From NCBI GenBank assembly GCA_030323305.1, contig CP106741.1:3781501-3845500 (forward strand): 64,000 bases of DNA, given 5' to 3'. The notes under the pieces were generated by a model that was not told the DNA's origin, ran no database searches, and saw nothing but the letters and a program-made list of their open reading frames with translations. Origin of the DNA: Paenibacillus sp. CC-CFT747. Lineage in GTDB: Bacteria > Bacillota > Bacilli > Paenibacillales > NBRC-103111. Positions 33,437 to 45,348 of this stretch are shown here, piece by piece. How positions within the stretch are numbered: the stretch's first letter is position 1; every line of letters begins with the position of its first letter. The position numbers were made by a program, and so were the translations under genes.

Positions 33437-36408
33437 ATGAAACAAAAGCGACGCCTGCTGAGCTGGGTTCATGCCGTACTGGCCCTGGCCGTGCTGGCTG
33501 GACCGGGCCTGGTGCCGCAGGAGGGACAGGCAGAGGAAGCCGCCGGCCGTACGGCTCCGATCAAAGCGGCCCCACCCGGGAGAGACACCTTGACGAGCGA
33601 GCTGGGGCCGTTCTATCAGGAAGTGGCGGAGGAATGGAAGCAGAAAGGCTATAAGCCGGCTTCGCAAACGGTCACCCTGCCGGGATCCGCCATCACGGCT
33701 CAATCCGACCCTGCTCTTTCCGAAGGCGGATCTTATGAAGGAAAGAACAAGGTTCTGCTGTGGAAAAGCGGCCGGGACAACTGGATTGAATACACCGTGG
33801 ACATACCGGAAGACGGCCTATACGAAATCGCCCTGACTTATCACACCTATTCGGATCCCGCCGGTTCCACGGTGAGAAGGCCGGTTAACCTATCTCTTCA
33901 GATGGACGGCGTTTTCCCTTACCGGGAAGCCCGGGCCCTCTCCCTGCGGCGTCAATTCAAGGATAATCTGCCGGTCAAGCGCGACGAGTTCGGAGACGAC
34001 ATTCGCCCGCGGCCCGTGGAAATACAGGAGTGGATCAACCAGACGCTGGCCGATTCCGCGGGCGGCTACCAGCAGCCTCTTCAGTGGTTTTTGAGCAAAG
34101 GCAAACACACGCTCCGGTTTACGGGGTCGGATCCGGTCGTCATCGAATCCGTTGCCGTCAAGCCTCCCGTTTCGATCCCGAGCTATCCAACCGTATCCAA
34201 GGAATACCCTGCCGGTCAACCCAAGAACAGTCAGGTGGTGACCATACAGGCGGAGGAAATGGCTTGGAAGAATGATGTGGCGATTCAGCTCACCCCGGAT
34301 CATGATCCGCTGTCGGTGCCTTTCGCAGACGGGTATGACCGTTTCAATTCCCTGGGGGAGAACGCTGGCAGACCGGCGGGCAGCAGGCGGGTTGGACGTT
34401 TGAGGTGCCCGAGAGCGGCCGGTATCGGATCGCCATGCGCTCCATGCAGAGCTATGTCTCCAATATGTCCGTATTCCGGACCATAGAGATTGACGGCAAG
34501 GTTCCTTTTAGCGAGCTGCTGGCTTACCGGTTTCCTTATTCCCCCAAGTGGCAGGGAACTATTTTGGGCACGGAGTCGGCGGAGCTCTTTGACTTTTATC
34601 TCGAGAAAGGCAAGCATACGATCAGCATGACGGCGACGGTGGCGCCTTTTCAAAGTGTGATCATTCAAGGAAACCGTGCGGTTGAAGCCCTTAGGCAGGC
34701 GGATCAAGACATCCGCGGGATGACCGGAGGGGAAGTCGATACCAACCGCACCTGGAAGGTTACTCAGGATTTCCCCGACCTTCCCAAACGTCTGGAAGCA
34801 GCCAAGGCGGAGCTGGAGAAAATGGCGGACGGCATGCTGAAGGCTAACCACCGCCGCGACAATACGCTGCAAACGATGGAAACGGCCATTCAGGATTTGA
34901 AGGACTACCTGAAGAACCCGAATGACATTCCCTACCATATGGAGGATATCTCCAATATGATCGAGAAGGTGGGCAGCCTTCAGGAGGTCCTCGTCAAAAC
35001 GCCGCTCAAGCTGGATCAGCTTTACCTTATTCCGGCGGGAGCGGAGCTGCCTGCCATGGAAGCCGGTTTCTGGCAGAAGATTAACGGATCCTTCCGCAAC
35101 TTCCTGTACTCTTTTACGCGCAAGAGGGATGCGGCCAAGGTGGACGAGGATGTTTTGAACGTTTGGGTCAACCGTGGGCGGGATTATGTCAATCTTCTGC
35201 AAGAGCTCGCTAACGAGTCGTTTACACCGGAATATGGGATCAAGGTCAAGGTTAATCTTCTCCAGAACGAGAATCTGCTTGTCCTGGCGAATGCCGCCGG
35301 GCTTTCCCCGGACGTCGCATTGGGCCAGCCGCAGGACAAATCAACCGACTTCGCCATGAGGAATGCCCTTTACGATCTCAGCCAATACCCCGATTTCCAG
35401 GAAGTGACGAAGACGTTCGCACCGGGGGCGCTGCTGCCGTTCTATTATAACGGCGGGTACTATGCCCTGCCGGAAACCCAGTCCTTCAAGGTGCTGTTCT
35501 ACCGCAAAGACATTCTGAACCGCCTCGGCTTACAGGTGCCGGACACGTGGGACGACGTCTATGACATGCTGCCGAGCCTCCAACAGAGCGGCTACAACTT
35601 CTATGTGCCTTCCGGCGACTTCCTGACCTTCTTCTATCAGAACGGAGCGGAATTCTTTACCGGCGACGGCATGAAGACCAACTTGAATACACCGGCAGCC
35701 TTTAAGGGATTCAAGCAGTGGACCGATTTGTTTAATATCTATGACTTGGAGAAGTCCGTGCCCAGCTTCTATCAGCATTTCCGCAAAGGGGATTTCCCCA
35801 TCGGAGTAGCGGATTACAACACGTATGTGACGCTTTCCGTGGCGGCTCCGGAGCTAACCGGCTGGTGGGGAATTGCTCCTATACCCGGAGTGAAGCAGGC
35901 GGATGGGACGGTAGCCAGATGGGCCGCCGGAGGGCAGACGACCGGATTTATTTACAAGAATACGAAGCATCCGAAAGAATCATGGGAGTTTCTGAAGTGG
36001 CTCGTATCCGCCGAAACCCAGGAGAGGTACGGCTCGGACCTCGAATCGTTCAACGGTATCCAGTTTCGCTGGAATACCGCTAATATCGAAGCGTTCACGA
36101 AGCTGCCGTGGCCGAAGGAAGATCTGAAGGTTATTCTCGAGCAGTGGCGCTGGTACAAGGAAGTTCCCAACCTTCCGGGCTCCTACTTCCTCACCCGGGA
36201 GCTGACGAATGCCTGGAACCGGACGGTAGTGGACGGAATGAATGACCGGGAATCGCTCGAAGAGGCGATCGTCAATACGGACCGTGAAATGATGAGGAAG
36301 GAACAGGAATTCGGCTTTGTCGATGCTCAAGGCAAGGTTCTGCATACGCTGGATCTGCCGATCGTCAAGACCCCATGGGAAGGAGTGGACCGCTATGTCT
36401 TCCAATAA
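33437..36408 (+). CDS. Very large secreted binding protein with N-terminal carbohydrate-binding-like domains
   Basis: About 990 residues from ATG 33437, which gives a normal signal peptide MKQKRRLLSW...; ATG 33404, overlapping the ATPase stop, would add 11 residues. The signal ends near GQAEEA, and there is no lipobox Cys, so the protein is not an ordinary lipoprotein. Two beta-sandwich domains resembling CBM6/CBM35 (about 60-270 and 280-420) precede a helical linker. An SBP1 domain fills the C-terminal half (LANAAGLSPDVALG, YYALPETQSFKVLFYRKDI, WWGIAPIPG). One G is missing at about 34354-34358. The stop overlaps the next start by 14 bases. Confidence 0.82.
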
Positions 36409-37371
36409 TCCGGCATTGCCCTCTGCGGCCATTAAACGCACGGGGCGGAAACCGCTGCTTCGGATGAGGACACTGGCCGAAAGGATTTGGAAGAATCGGC
36501 TTTCCTATGCCTTTATCGCTCCCTTTGTCCTGTTGTTTACCGCCTTCATCCTTGTTCCCGTCCTGGTCGCGATTTCACTCAGCTTCACTTACTACAACGC
36601 GATCGAGAAGCCGCATTTCATCGGCTGGAAGAACTTCCAGTACTTGCTTTCCCAGGATATCGTCTTTCTGAAGTATGCGCTTCCCAATACCATCAAGTTC
36701 GCGATTATCGTAGGGCCGGGAGGGTATATAGCGGCTTTCCTGCTGGCGTGGCTGATCTCCCATCTGCCCAATTACTCCCGCCCCTGGTATGCCCTTGCCA
36801 TGTATACCCCATCGCTTACGTCCGGCATTGCGATGGGAATCATCTGGCTCCCCTTCTTAATGGAGACCGGATAGGGTATTTGAACAGCTTTCTCCTGAAA
36901 TGGGGCCTCATCGAGAAGCCGATCCAGTGGGTTCTGGATAAAGCTTATCTGATGAATTCGATGATCGCGGTTACGCTTTGGTCCAGCATGGGGGTCGGCT
37001 TCCTGGCGATGCTCGCCGGTCTGCTTGGGGTAAACCGGGAATTGTACGAAGCCGCCAAAATCGACGGCATCAAGAGCCGTTTGCAGGAAATCTGGTACAT
37101 TACCATCCCCTCGATGAAGCCGCAGATGCTGTTTGGAGCGGTCATGGCCATTGTCGGCACCTTCAAGGCGGGTGCGATCGGAACGGAGCTCTCCGGCCAA
37201 TTTCCGACTCCGCAATATTCGGGAACGTTAATTATCAGCCATATTGACGATTATGGCGCGGTCCGGTTCGAGATGGGCTATGCGGCGTCGATCTCGGTCT
37301 TTCTGCTAATCATGATGTATGTGTCCAACCGGCTAGGATTCCGGCTGTTCGGCACCAAAGGGGATGAATAA
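36395..37371 (+). CDS. ABC permease, MalF/LplB-like (first pair)
   Basis: About 325 residues after repair of a C run at 36852-36855. Six helices, EAA loop [23 protein letters not shown]. The start codon lies inside the end of the binding-protein gene. The stop TAA is immediately followed by the next permease ATG. It pairs with the gene at 37372, forming one of two permease pairs in the cluster. Confidence 0.9.
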
Positions 37372-38279
37372 ATGATCCTGTCCGTCATTATGGGGAAAGC
37401 CTGGAACAAGCTTCCGTTTCGCCGCCGGAGCCGTCTTAATGGCACGGACGGTTTTCAATGGATGCTTTATGTCCTGCTTACGCTGGCTTCCCTTTTTATG
37501 CTGCTGCCGCTTTTCTATATTTTCAATCATTCGCTGAAGCCGTACAACGAGCTGTTCGTTTACCCGCCGAACATTTTCGTCCGCAAGCCCACCCTGCAAA
37601 ATTTCGTTGAACTGTTTGCCGTGACCGGCTCGTCGGTTGTCCCGGTCTCCCGTTACTTCTTTAACAGCGTTGTGGTATCCGTCATGGTTGTAGTGGGAAC
37701 GATCGTGGTCAGTGCTTTATGTGCCTATCCCATATCCAAGCACCGGTTTCCGGGACAACGGACGCTGTTCGCGGTCATTCTGCTTTCGCTTATGTATGCC
37801 CCGGAAACCGTCGCCATTCCGCGGTATTTGGTGATGGTCAACCTTCACATGATCAATACTTATTGGGCGCATGTTCTGCCTAATTTGGCCGCTCCCGTCG
37901 GCGTCTTTCTCATGAAGCAATTCATCGACCAGGTGCCGAACGAGCTGCTGGAAGCTGCGAAGATCGACGGAGCCCGGGAATGGCAAATCTTCCTGCGCAT
38001 CGTCATCCCGATCTGCATGCCGGCCGTGGCCACCATCTCGATCCTTGCCTTTCAAGGCATTTGGAGCAGCACGGAGGCATCGGCCTTGTTCATGCAGGAG
38101 GAAACCATGAAAACCTTCCCGTTCTTTTTGACAACCCTGACGAACGGGTTGGCCAACAGCGTCGCGAGACAGGGGCGGCCGCAGCGGCGGCACTCATTAT
38201 GTTCCTGCCGAACTTCATAATATTCCTGTTTTTCCAGCGTAAGGTCATTACGACCATGGCACATTCCGGAATCAAATAA
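37372..38279 (+). CDS. ABC permease, MalG-like (first pair)
   Basis: About 302 residues. EAA loop [22 protein letters not shown]-terminus [22 protein letters not shown]. One G is missing at 38173-38176, just before the final helix. It starts directly at the upstream stop, so translation is coupled. The NHL/YIP1 gene follows after 15 bases. Confidence 0.9.
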
Positions 38280-38294
38280 GACAGGAAGGAGGCA

Positions 38295-40451
38295 ATGGGC
38301 TTGATAAGGAAACGTCCCTTTAAAGGGCTGCGGCGTGCTGTTCTTGCCGGCTTCGCCGCCATGACCATGCTTACGGCGGCGCTGCCTGCGGCGGCCGAGG
38401 TCAACCCGTACTCGACCCGCTCGAAGGACAGCGAAGGCACCATCATCTGGACCCAGCCGGCTTATACTCCCGTTAAGCTGGTGGGACAAGGGCTGAAGGC
38501 GCCTGACAAGGACAACAAGCTGGCGGCATCGCCGCTCAAAGGCCCCAAGGATCTGTTTATTGACAGGCAGGATCATGTCTATGTGGCGGATACGGGAAAC
38601 AACCGGCTTGTCGAGTTTGATGACCAAGGGAAGTGGCTCCGGTATTTGACCGTCCCCGAAAGCCCTCTGAACAAGCCGGAAGGCTTGTTCATCACCACGG
38701 AAGGGGATATCTATGTGGCGGACACCGGTAACAAACGGGTGGTCAGGCTGAACAGCGAAGGAGAGCTGCTTCAGAAGTTTGAGAAGCCCCAATCCCCTTT
38801 CCTTCCGGATTCCTTTAAATTTGATCCGACCCGGCTAGTCGTGGACAAAAGGGGTTTTCTGTATATCGCGACGCTCGGGGGTACCAGGGGCTGCTTCAGA
38901 TGGATCCCCAAGGGGAATTTCAAAGCTTCTATGGCACCAATGCGACGGAGCTTTCCACCCTTGACAAAATTAAAAAAGCCCTCTACCCCAAACAGATGTA
39001 TGCCAACGAAATCAGCAAGCTCCCGGGGACCATCAGCAGTGTCGCCGTAGACAAGAATGGCTTCATCTACACGACCACAGCGGGCAACGTAAGCGAGAAT
39101 CAGGTCAAGAAGCTCAACATTCGCGGGCAGAATATGCTTCAGTATAACAGCAGCCAGAACAAGAGTACGTTCGGGGAATACGCTCCACGGGATCGGAAAT
39201 ATGTAAGCGGACAAGGCTACGCCAAACCGCAGCTCATCGATCTGACCATAGACCGAAGCGGAAATATAACCACGATCGACAGCTCCTACCATGTCATCAG
39301 TCAGTATGACGCGAACGGAAACCTGTTGTTTTTCTGGGGGAGGGGAAACGGACGCGGCAACCCAGCTAGGCTTGATCAAAGCCCCTGCGGCGATCGATTC
39401 CAATTCGAAGGGCGACCTTCTCGTGCTGGACAGCCAGGAAGGAAGCATTCAGTGGTTCCGTCAATCGGAATTCGGTTCACTCGTCAACAAGGCCAACGGC
39501 TTAACCTTGCAAGGCCGGTATGAGGAAAGCGAGGTTCCGTGGCAGGAGGTTCTCCGGTACAATACGTTCTTTACCCCGGCTCTTCTGGGGTTAGCCAAAG
39601 CGTCCTACAAGAAGGGGGACTACGAACAGGCCAAACAGTATTTCCAAAGAGGAGGCAACCGCAAGGGGTATTCGGACGCTTACTGGCAGATCAGGCTGAA
39701 ATGGTTTCAACGAAACTTCAGCATGCTGGCCACGATCTTCACATTGGGATCGGCCGGATTTCTCCTCCTGGGACGGTTGACCCGGGAGACCCGTTGGAGA
39801 AAGGCTTGGAGGAGCCGAAAGCGCAGTGCCAACCCGGCTATTGTCCAGCTCAAGCACTTGTTTACCATTATCCGTCATCCGATCGATGGGTTCAGCGCCT
39901 TGCGTTACGAAGGAAAGGGCAGCTACCCGGGAGCCCTTATTATCCTTCTGGTTGCGTTCGGGTCCCTTGTGTTTGCCAAGCTGTATACCGGCTTTCCTTT
40001 CAACCCCGTTAATCCCTATAAGTTCAATATGCTGATTCTGCTTATTGAATTTATCGTCCTGTGGCTCGGCTGGGTCGTCTGCAACTACTTGGTCAGTTCC
40101 ATTCTCCAAGGGGAGGGGCGGTTTCGGGATGTGTTTATCGCAAGCAGCTATGCCCTTATGCCGCTCATCCTGGTAGGGGTCCCGCTTGCTCTCCTCTCCA
40201 ACATCATGACGTATTCGGAGGAGGCCATCTATAACGACTTGTATTCGGCCATGATCATTTGGCTGCTTCTGCTTTTCGTATGGAAGGTGCAATCCCTGCA
40301 GAATTACTCGGTGGGGGAAACAGCCGTCAATCTGGCTTCTACGGCATTTGCTTTTCTCATTGGAGCGGTTCTGGTTCTAACCGTATTCGGGCTTTCCAGT
40401 GATTTGAAGTCGTTCGTTTTCGAAATCTATCAGGAGGTGAGGCTGCGATGA
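38295..40451 (+). CDS. NHL beta-propeller / TPR / YIP1-like membrane protein
   Basis: About 718 residues. A signal-like N-terminus (1-33) precedes an extracellular NHL propeller (about 60-400) with repeats such as DRQDHVYVADTGNNRLVEFD and TEGDIYVADTGNKRVVRLN. A short TPR-like pair follows (YTTFF-type helices with GLAKASYKKGDYEQAKQYF). One helix (SMLATIFTLGSAGFLLLG) leads to a cytoplasmic stretch and a five-helix YIP1-like region at the C-terminus. AAGGAGG precedes ATG 38295. Frames break near 38880 (one G short) and 39345 (G run altered). The stop overlaps the next start (ATGA). Its role is unknown; the architecture suggests a membrane scaffold or sensor that holds an extracellular propeller beside the transporter. 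Confidence 0.75.
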
Positions 40452-42686
40452 AGAACCTTACCCGGCATATCCCCCTGGGTCTGGTCTTGCTGCTTTTGGC
40501 GGGGGTGGCGGTTTATGTCGCGACTCACCTTCAAGTGGGGAGAATCAACCGTTCCGTTTCCGCGGCAGCAAGCAATTCGCCTGGTGCTCTGAAGGTGAGC
40601 CCCGGACCGGCGGAGCTTCCGGATGAGTCGAAGCTCCAGACGGTCGGGGAGAATGACAGGCTGACCCTTAAGCTGGATACCAAGACCGCCCACTTCCTTG
40701 TACAAGATAAGAAGGACGGCAGGGTATGGCGCTCGTATCCCAATCCAGCTCAATGGAGCAGGGAAACGACCGTTGGGCTTTGGAGAACTCATCTCCGTTC
40801 CCCGCTCATGTTTCAATATGCAGATTTGACTTCGAACAAATCGCAGCCGAAGGAGACCAATTTTCTGGAGGAGCAGGGAACCATTCAGAAGCTGGAAACC
40901 TTCCCCGGCGGCTTTCGGCTGACCTTCGATATGCCGTCGAAGAAGCTTTCCGTGCCGATCGAAGTGAAGCTGGAAGGGGATTCGGTCGTCACCCGCATCG
41001 TCGATTCCGGCATCAAGGAAGAAAATTTGAGCTTGCTGTGGCTTCGCCTTTATCCTTTCTTCGGGGCGGAACGCTCGGAGGAACAGGACGGCTACCTGTT
41101 CATACCCGACGGGTCGGGTGCGTTGATCCGTTTCCAGGAAGGCGGCACGAATGCCACCCGCATTTACCAGGAGCCGGTGTTCGGCAAGGACCTGGCTTAC
41201 CAATTAAAGAGCAGTGACGATTATAGCAACAACGCCAGGCACAAAATAAGCGCCCCGGTCTATGGGGCGAAAAGCGGCGACCGGGGGTTTCTTGCGATTC
41301 TGGAAGAGGGGGCCGAATACGCCGACCTGCTGGCGTCTCCCGCCGGAGCTTACAGCACCTATAACTGGATAACCGGACAGAACAATTACCGGCAGAAATA
41401 CCGGCAAGTCACCAACCGGGAGAAAGAACGTTCCTTCGATACTTATAACAAAGAGGCACGCTTTAGCGGGGACCGTGTAACCCGGTATGTGCTGCTCGAC
41501 AGCCAGGCCTCCGATTATGCCGGAATGGCCCAGCGGTACCGCACCTATCTAATGAAAGCTTACAAGCTTAACCAGCTTCCTCAGGCAGCGGCAAAGTTCC
41601 TATGGATATCATAGTGGTGGGCGGGGACTCCGCCAAAGGGCTGTTAGGGGACCGGTATGTCAAAGCCACGACGACCATCGATGCCATGCAGATGATCCAG
41701 CGGCTGTATGGACTGGGAATCGATAACATGGCCTTGCGGTATTGGGGCTGGCAGAAAGGCGGATACGGAGAAACAGGAGGAGGAGCCGTTGTCGACTCCC
41801 GGTTGGGGGAGAGAAGGGAATGAAGGATTTGGTAACCTTTGCCCATTCTCTGAACGTTCCGGTGTATCTCCGTACGGATTATTCGCGCAACACGTCCGGG
41901 GCGGGAGGATTCTCCGCACGGGTTCATGGAGTAAGGGATCTGGGAGGAACGCCTATCGAGAAATTCGCCAGCCTGTCTTTTGTACGGCAGCTTGTTGATC
42001 AGGATATAAGGTACTTCCGAGAGCTGGGGGTGGATGGAGTGGAACTCCAGGGGATCGGCCAGTATCTAAGCAGCGACTACAACAGCAAATACGGAGCCTC
42101 GCGTAAGGAGAGTATGGGTCAGCAGCAAGCCATCATAACCAAGCTCCGGGAGGGGTGGGCAAGGTGCTTGGCTATCGTTCCAGTCTGTTTGCGGCCCCTC
42201 TAATGGATGGGGTAGCGCGGCTTGAGGATGATTTCTCGAACGACCTGTTCTCGGAAGATGGGATTCCGTTTCTGCAGATCGCCCTGCACGGTCTGATACC
42301 CTATACCTCCATGCCCTCCAATGAGAGGGATCAATTCAATAAGCAATTTCTTCGTGACCTGGAATACGGGGCCAATCCCTCTTACTTGTTTACCGGCAGC
42401 AGCTCCGAGAACCTTAAGTACGTGCAGAATCTTACTTACTACAGTCCCTCCCCCAGGATTGGGAACAGACGGCGGTTCAGGAATTCCAGAAGTGGAACCA
42501 GGCGCTTGGTGATGTGCAGCATGAGTTTATCACCGGCCACCGCATATTGACCAAGGAGGTCAGGGAAACGACCTTCGGGAACGGCAAACGCATAGTCGTT
42601 AATTACGGCACGAGTGCCTATGTATACGAAGGGCGTCCGGTAGAGCCGGAGAATTTCTTGGTTGTGCAAAGGGGGCTAAGCCATGA
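40448..42686 (+). CDS. DUF5696-like membrane-anchored protein
   Basis: About 747 residues after five single-base repairs (near 41590, 41810, 42155, 42452 and 42675). An N-terminal signal anchor (about 9-28, no Cys lipobox) puts the rest outside the cell. The N-terminal half is a beta-rich domain with RVWRSYPNP and DGYLFIPDGSGALI. The C-terminal half reads like a TIM barrel (MDIIVVGGD, IDNMALRYWGWQKGG, LNVPVYLRTDYSRN, LGVDGVELQGIGQYL), which recalls glycosidase clan folds. I recognise it as the DUF5696 family from memory. Function is unestablished; a surface glycosidase is the leading idea. In the repaired frame it ends by ATGA overlap with the next permease. Confidence 0.7.
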
Positions 42687-43554
42687 GAACGTTGCTGCGC
42701 CGCCTGCCTTCCTCCACGATCCGCAAGCTGGAGGGGACCTTGTTTTTTACTCCTTGGATAGTGGGGTTTCTCCTGTTTATGGTTTTTCCGCTCGGTTATT
42801 CGTTCTATATGAGCTTCCACCAGGTCCAAATAACGGCAACGGGAATCGGCTTCCAGTATAAAGGATTCTATTACTACAAATATATCCTGTTCGAGAATGC
42901 CGATCTGTTGTACAACCAGCTGATTCCGTTTTTGCGGCAGGCCGTTCTGATGCTGCCGATCATCGTCGTGTTTTCCCTGTTCGTGGCCATTATTCTTAAT
43001 CAGAACTTCTGGGGACGCACATTCTTCCGGGCCGTCTTCTTCTTGCCGGTTATCTTTACGACCGGACAGGTCATAACGGAATTTATTACCCAGGGAGAAG
43101 GCAATCTTGATTTTCTCGAACGGTATAATCTTTCCTCCCTGGTTGTGACGTATCTGCCCCCTCGTGGGCATCGCCGATTGTCGCCGTTTTAAGCTCCTTC
43201 GTTCTCGTGCTTTGGTATTCCGGAGTGCAGATTTTGATCTTTCTGGCGGGGAGGCAGACGATCTCTCCTTCCGTATATGAGGCGGCGCGGATCGATGGAG
43301 CCAACCCTTGGGAGGTCTTCTGGAAAATTACCCTTCCGGCCATGCTGCCTTTTGTTCTCTTGAACCTGATCTACACCACGGTGGATTTGTTTACCTATCC
43401 GGGAAATCCGATTCTGACCCAGGTGAATACGACCGATTACGGCCGGTCCAGCGCCCTTGCCTGGATTTACTTTGCAATCATCTTCGTGTTTCTCGGGATT
43501 ATCTTTTTCCTGTTTACGCGCTTCTTCCGCGGCGTAAAACCGGCAGGCCGATAG
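42683..43554 (+). CDS. ABC permease, MalF-like (second pair)
   Basis: About 290 residues after repair of a C run at 43157-43162. TM1 LFFTPWIVGFLLFMVFPLGY; EAA loop YEAARIDGANPWEVFWKITLPA; C-terminus FFLFTRFFRG. The start overlaps the DUF5696 stop. It is the first member of a second permease pair in the same operon, yet no second binding protein or ATPase accompanies it. Confidence 0.9.
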
Positions 43555-43564
43555 GAGGGAAGAC

Positions 43565-44536
43565 ATGAGCAAGCCATTGATTAATCCCGCCCGATTCCGG
43601 GCAGGCCGGCCGCCTCTTCGGGCTTGGCTTAAGAAGACCCGCTACCTGCTTCTTGGCAAGGAGGCCGACAAAGGCTTACTGTTCCGGGTCATGATTTACT
43701 TGATCCTGATCGATACCGCCTATATCTACCTGAATCCGCTGTTCTATATGATCACCTCCATGGTCAAAAATTCGGCGGATTTGCTTGATCCCTCCGTCCG
43801 TTGGATTCCCCGGGAAATCTTTACGGGCACGCTCACCGATGCGTGGATTCATGTGAGGTTCCCCCAGGCATTCACCATCAGCCTCTTGCTTTCTACTTCG
43901 GTCGCTTTGCTGCAGACGTTATCCTGTGCAGTCGCCGGTTATGCTCTGGCCCGGCTGGACATTCCGTTTAAGTCCTTCTGGTTCTTCTGTCTTCTGCTGA
44001 CTTTCGTGGTCCCCCCGCAGGTTATCATCCTGCCCAATCTGATCGCGGCCAGTCAAATCTTTCATGTTATGAAAACCTACTACCCGATTATTGTGCCCGC
44101 CCTGTTCGGCCACGGGCTTAAGGGAGCCCTGTTCGTCATCATTTACCGGCAGTTCTTCTCCACCCAGCCGAAGGAGCTGGAAGAGGCGGCGAGGATGGAC
44201 GGAGCCGGGGTGCTTCGTGTCTTCACCCGGGTCATGCTGCCTCTGGCAAGGCCGGCTATCCTGGTTGTCTTCCTGTTCTCCTTCGTGTGGACCTGGAACG
44301 ATTATTATACACCGGGGATGTATATGGGCGGCTCCAAAAGCCTTCCGCTGTCTCTCGGCATTACCCAGATCAGCGCGCAGCTCGCGGCGCAGGCCGGCGA
44401 AAGCGGTCCTTCCCTATTTGATGAGCCGATCAAAATGGCGGGCGCGTTCCTCATCATTCTGCCCCCGCTTGTCCTATATTTGTTCGCCCAACGCTGGTTC
44501 ATAGAAGGCGTGGAACGTACCGGCCTGGTCGAATAG
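43565..44536 (+). CDS. ABC permease, MalG-like (second pair)
   Basis: 323 residues, intact. Start after AGGAGGGAAGAC. Six helices, EAA loop EEAARMDGAGVLRVFTRVMLPL, C-terminus APRW-type end FAQRWFIEGVERTGLVE. The insert near the C-terminus (AQAGESGPSLFDEP) lengthens the last periplasmic-side loop compared with YtcP proteins. It pairs with the gene at 42683. Confidence 0.92.
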   Translation: MSKPLINPARFRAGRPPLRAWLKKTRYLLLGKEADKGLLFRVMIYLILIDTAYIYLNPLFYMITSMVKNSADLLDPSVRWIPREIFTGTLTDAWIHVRFPQAFTISLLLSTSVALLQTLSCAVAGYALARLDIPFKSFWFFCLLLTFVVPPQVIILPNLIAASQIFHVMKTYYPIIVPALFGHGLKGALFVIIYRQFFSTQPKELEEAARMDGAGVLRVFTRVMLPLARPAILVVFLFSFVWTWNDYYTPGMYMGGSKSLPLSLGITQISAQLAAQAGESGPSLFDEPIKMAGAFLIILPPLVLYLFAQRWFIEGVERTGLVE

Positions 44537-44643
44537 CAAAGGAGAATAGGGAAAAGAAACGGCGGAAGCTCTGAAAATCGGGACTTCTAGAGGAGATAGG
44601 AAAATAATAGGGGGTGTAGAATAGAGGAAAGCGGGGTGAGAAA

Positions 44644-45348
44644 ATGCATATTTTGGTTATCGAAGACGAGCCGAAAATTCGGGATATGCTGGTTTTGTAT
44701 TTTGAGAACGAGGGGTGGACCGCCGATTGTACGCCAAACGGGCATGAGGCTTGCCAAATGTTCCACCAGGCCTCTTATGATTTGGTCATCCTGGACCTTA
44801 TGCTCGAAGGCTTGCAGGGAGAAGACGTGTGCCGGACCATCCGGCAGCAATCCCAGGTTCCGCTCATTATGCTGACCTCCCGGGCCCGGGAGTCCGATAC
44901 GATCAAAGGCTTGAACCTGGGCGCGGATGATTACATCATAAAGCCTTTCCGGGCCAAAGAGCTGGTCGCCCGCATCCATGCCCTTATGCGGCGGGTGACT
45001 CCAGCCGTCAAGGAAGCCAGGGGGAACGGGCGGATCTTTCAGCGGGGCCAAATGGTGATCTTCCCGGAAGAGAAGCAGGTTCTTGTCGAAGGCCGGTCCG
45101 TAAGCCTAACCGCCACGGAGTATAAGCTGCTGGAGATTTTGAGCGCGCGGCCTGGAAGGATTTTTCATAGGGAAGAGCTCATCTACATGATCCACGGTGA
45201 CCGTTTCGAGGGGGACGGCCGTACGATGGACGCCCATATCAAAAACCTGAGGAAGAAGATCGAACCCGGCCCGGGCCATCCGACTTATATCGTGACCGTG
45301 ATCGGCCTCGGTTATAAATTCGGGGTGAAGGCGGATGGGGAGACATGA
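44644..45348 (+). CDS. OmpR-type response regulator
   Basis: 234 residues, intact. Receiver: IEDEPKIRD acidic pocket, phosphoacceptor in VILDLMLEG, Lys in YIIKPFRAKE. C-terminal winged helix: LTATEYKLLEIL, FHREELIYMI, MDAHIKNLRKKIE. The ATG follows GGAAAGCGGGGTGAG, about 105 bases after the last permease. Its stop overlaps the kinase start (ATGA). Being in line with the cluster, it probably regulates it or responds to the same surface cue. Confidence 0.93.
   Translation: MHILVIEDEPKIRDMLVLYFENEGWTADCTPNGHEACQMFHQASYDLVILDLMLEGLQGEDVCRTIRQQSQVPLIMLTSRARESDTIKGLNLGADDYIIKPFRAKELVARIHALMRRVTPAVKEARGNGRIFQRGQMVIFPEEKQVLVEGRSVSLTATEYKLLEILSARPGRIFHREELIYMIHGDRFEGDGRTMDAHIKNLRKKIEPGPGHPTYIVTVIGLGYKFGVKADGET

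Noticed and set aside
34300..35202. Minus-strand open frame of 300 codons
   Set aside because: It is opposite the giant binding protein and has no similarity or start signals; the same applies to 45312-46292 and 56322-57239.
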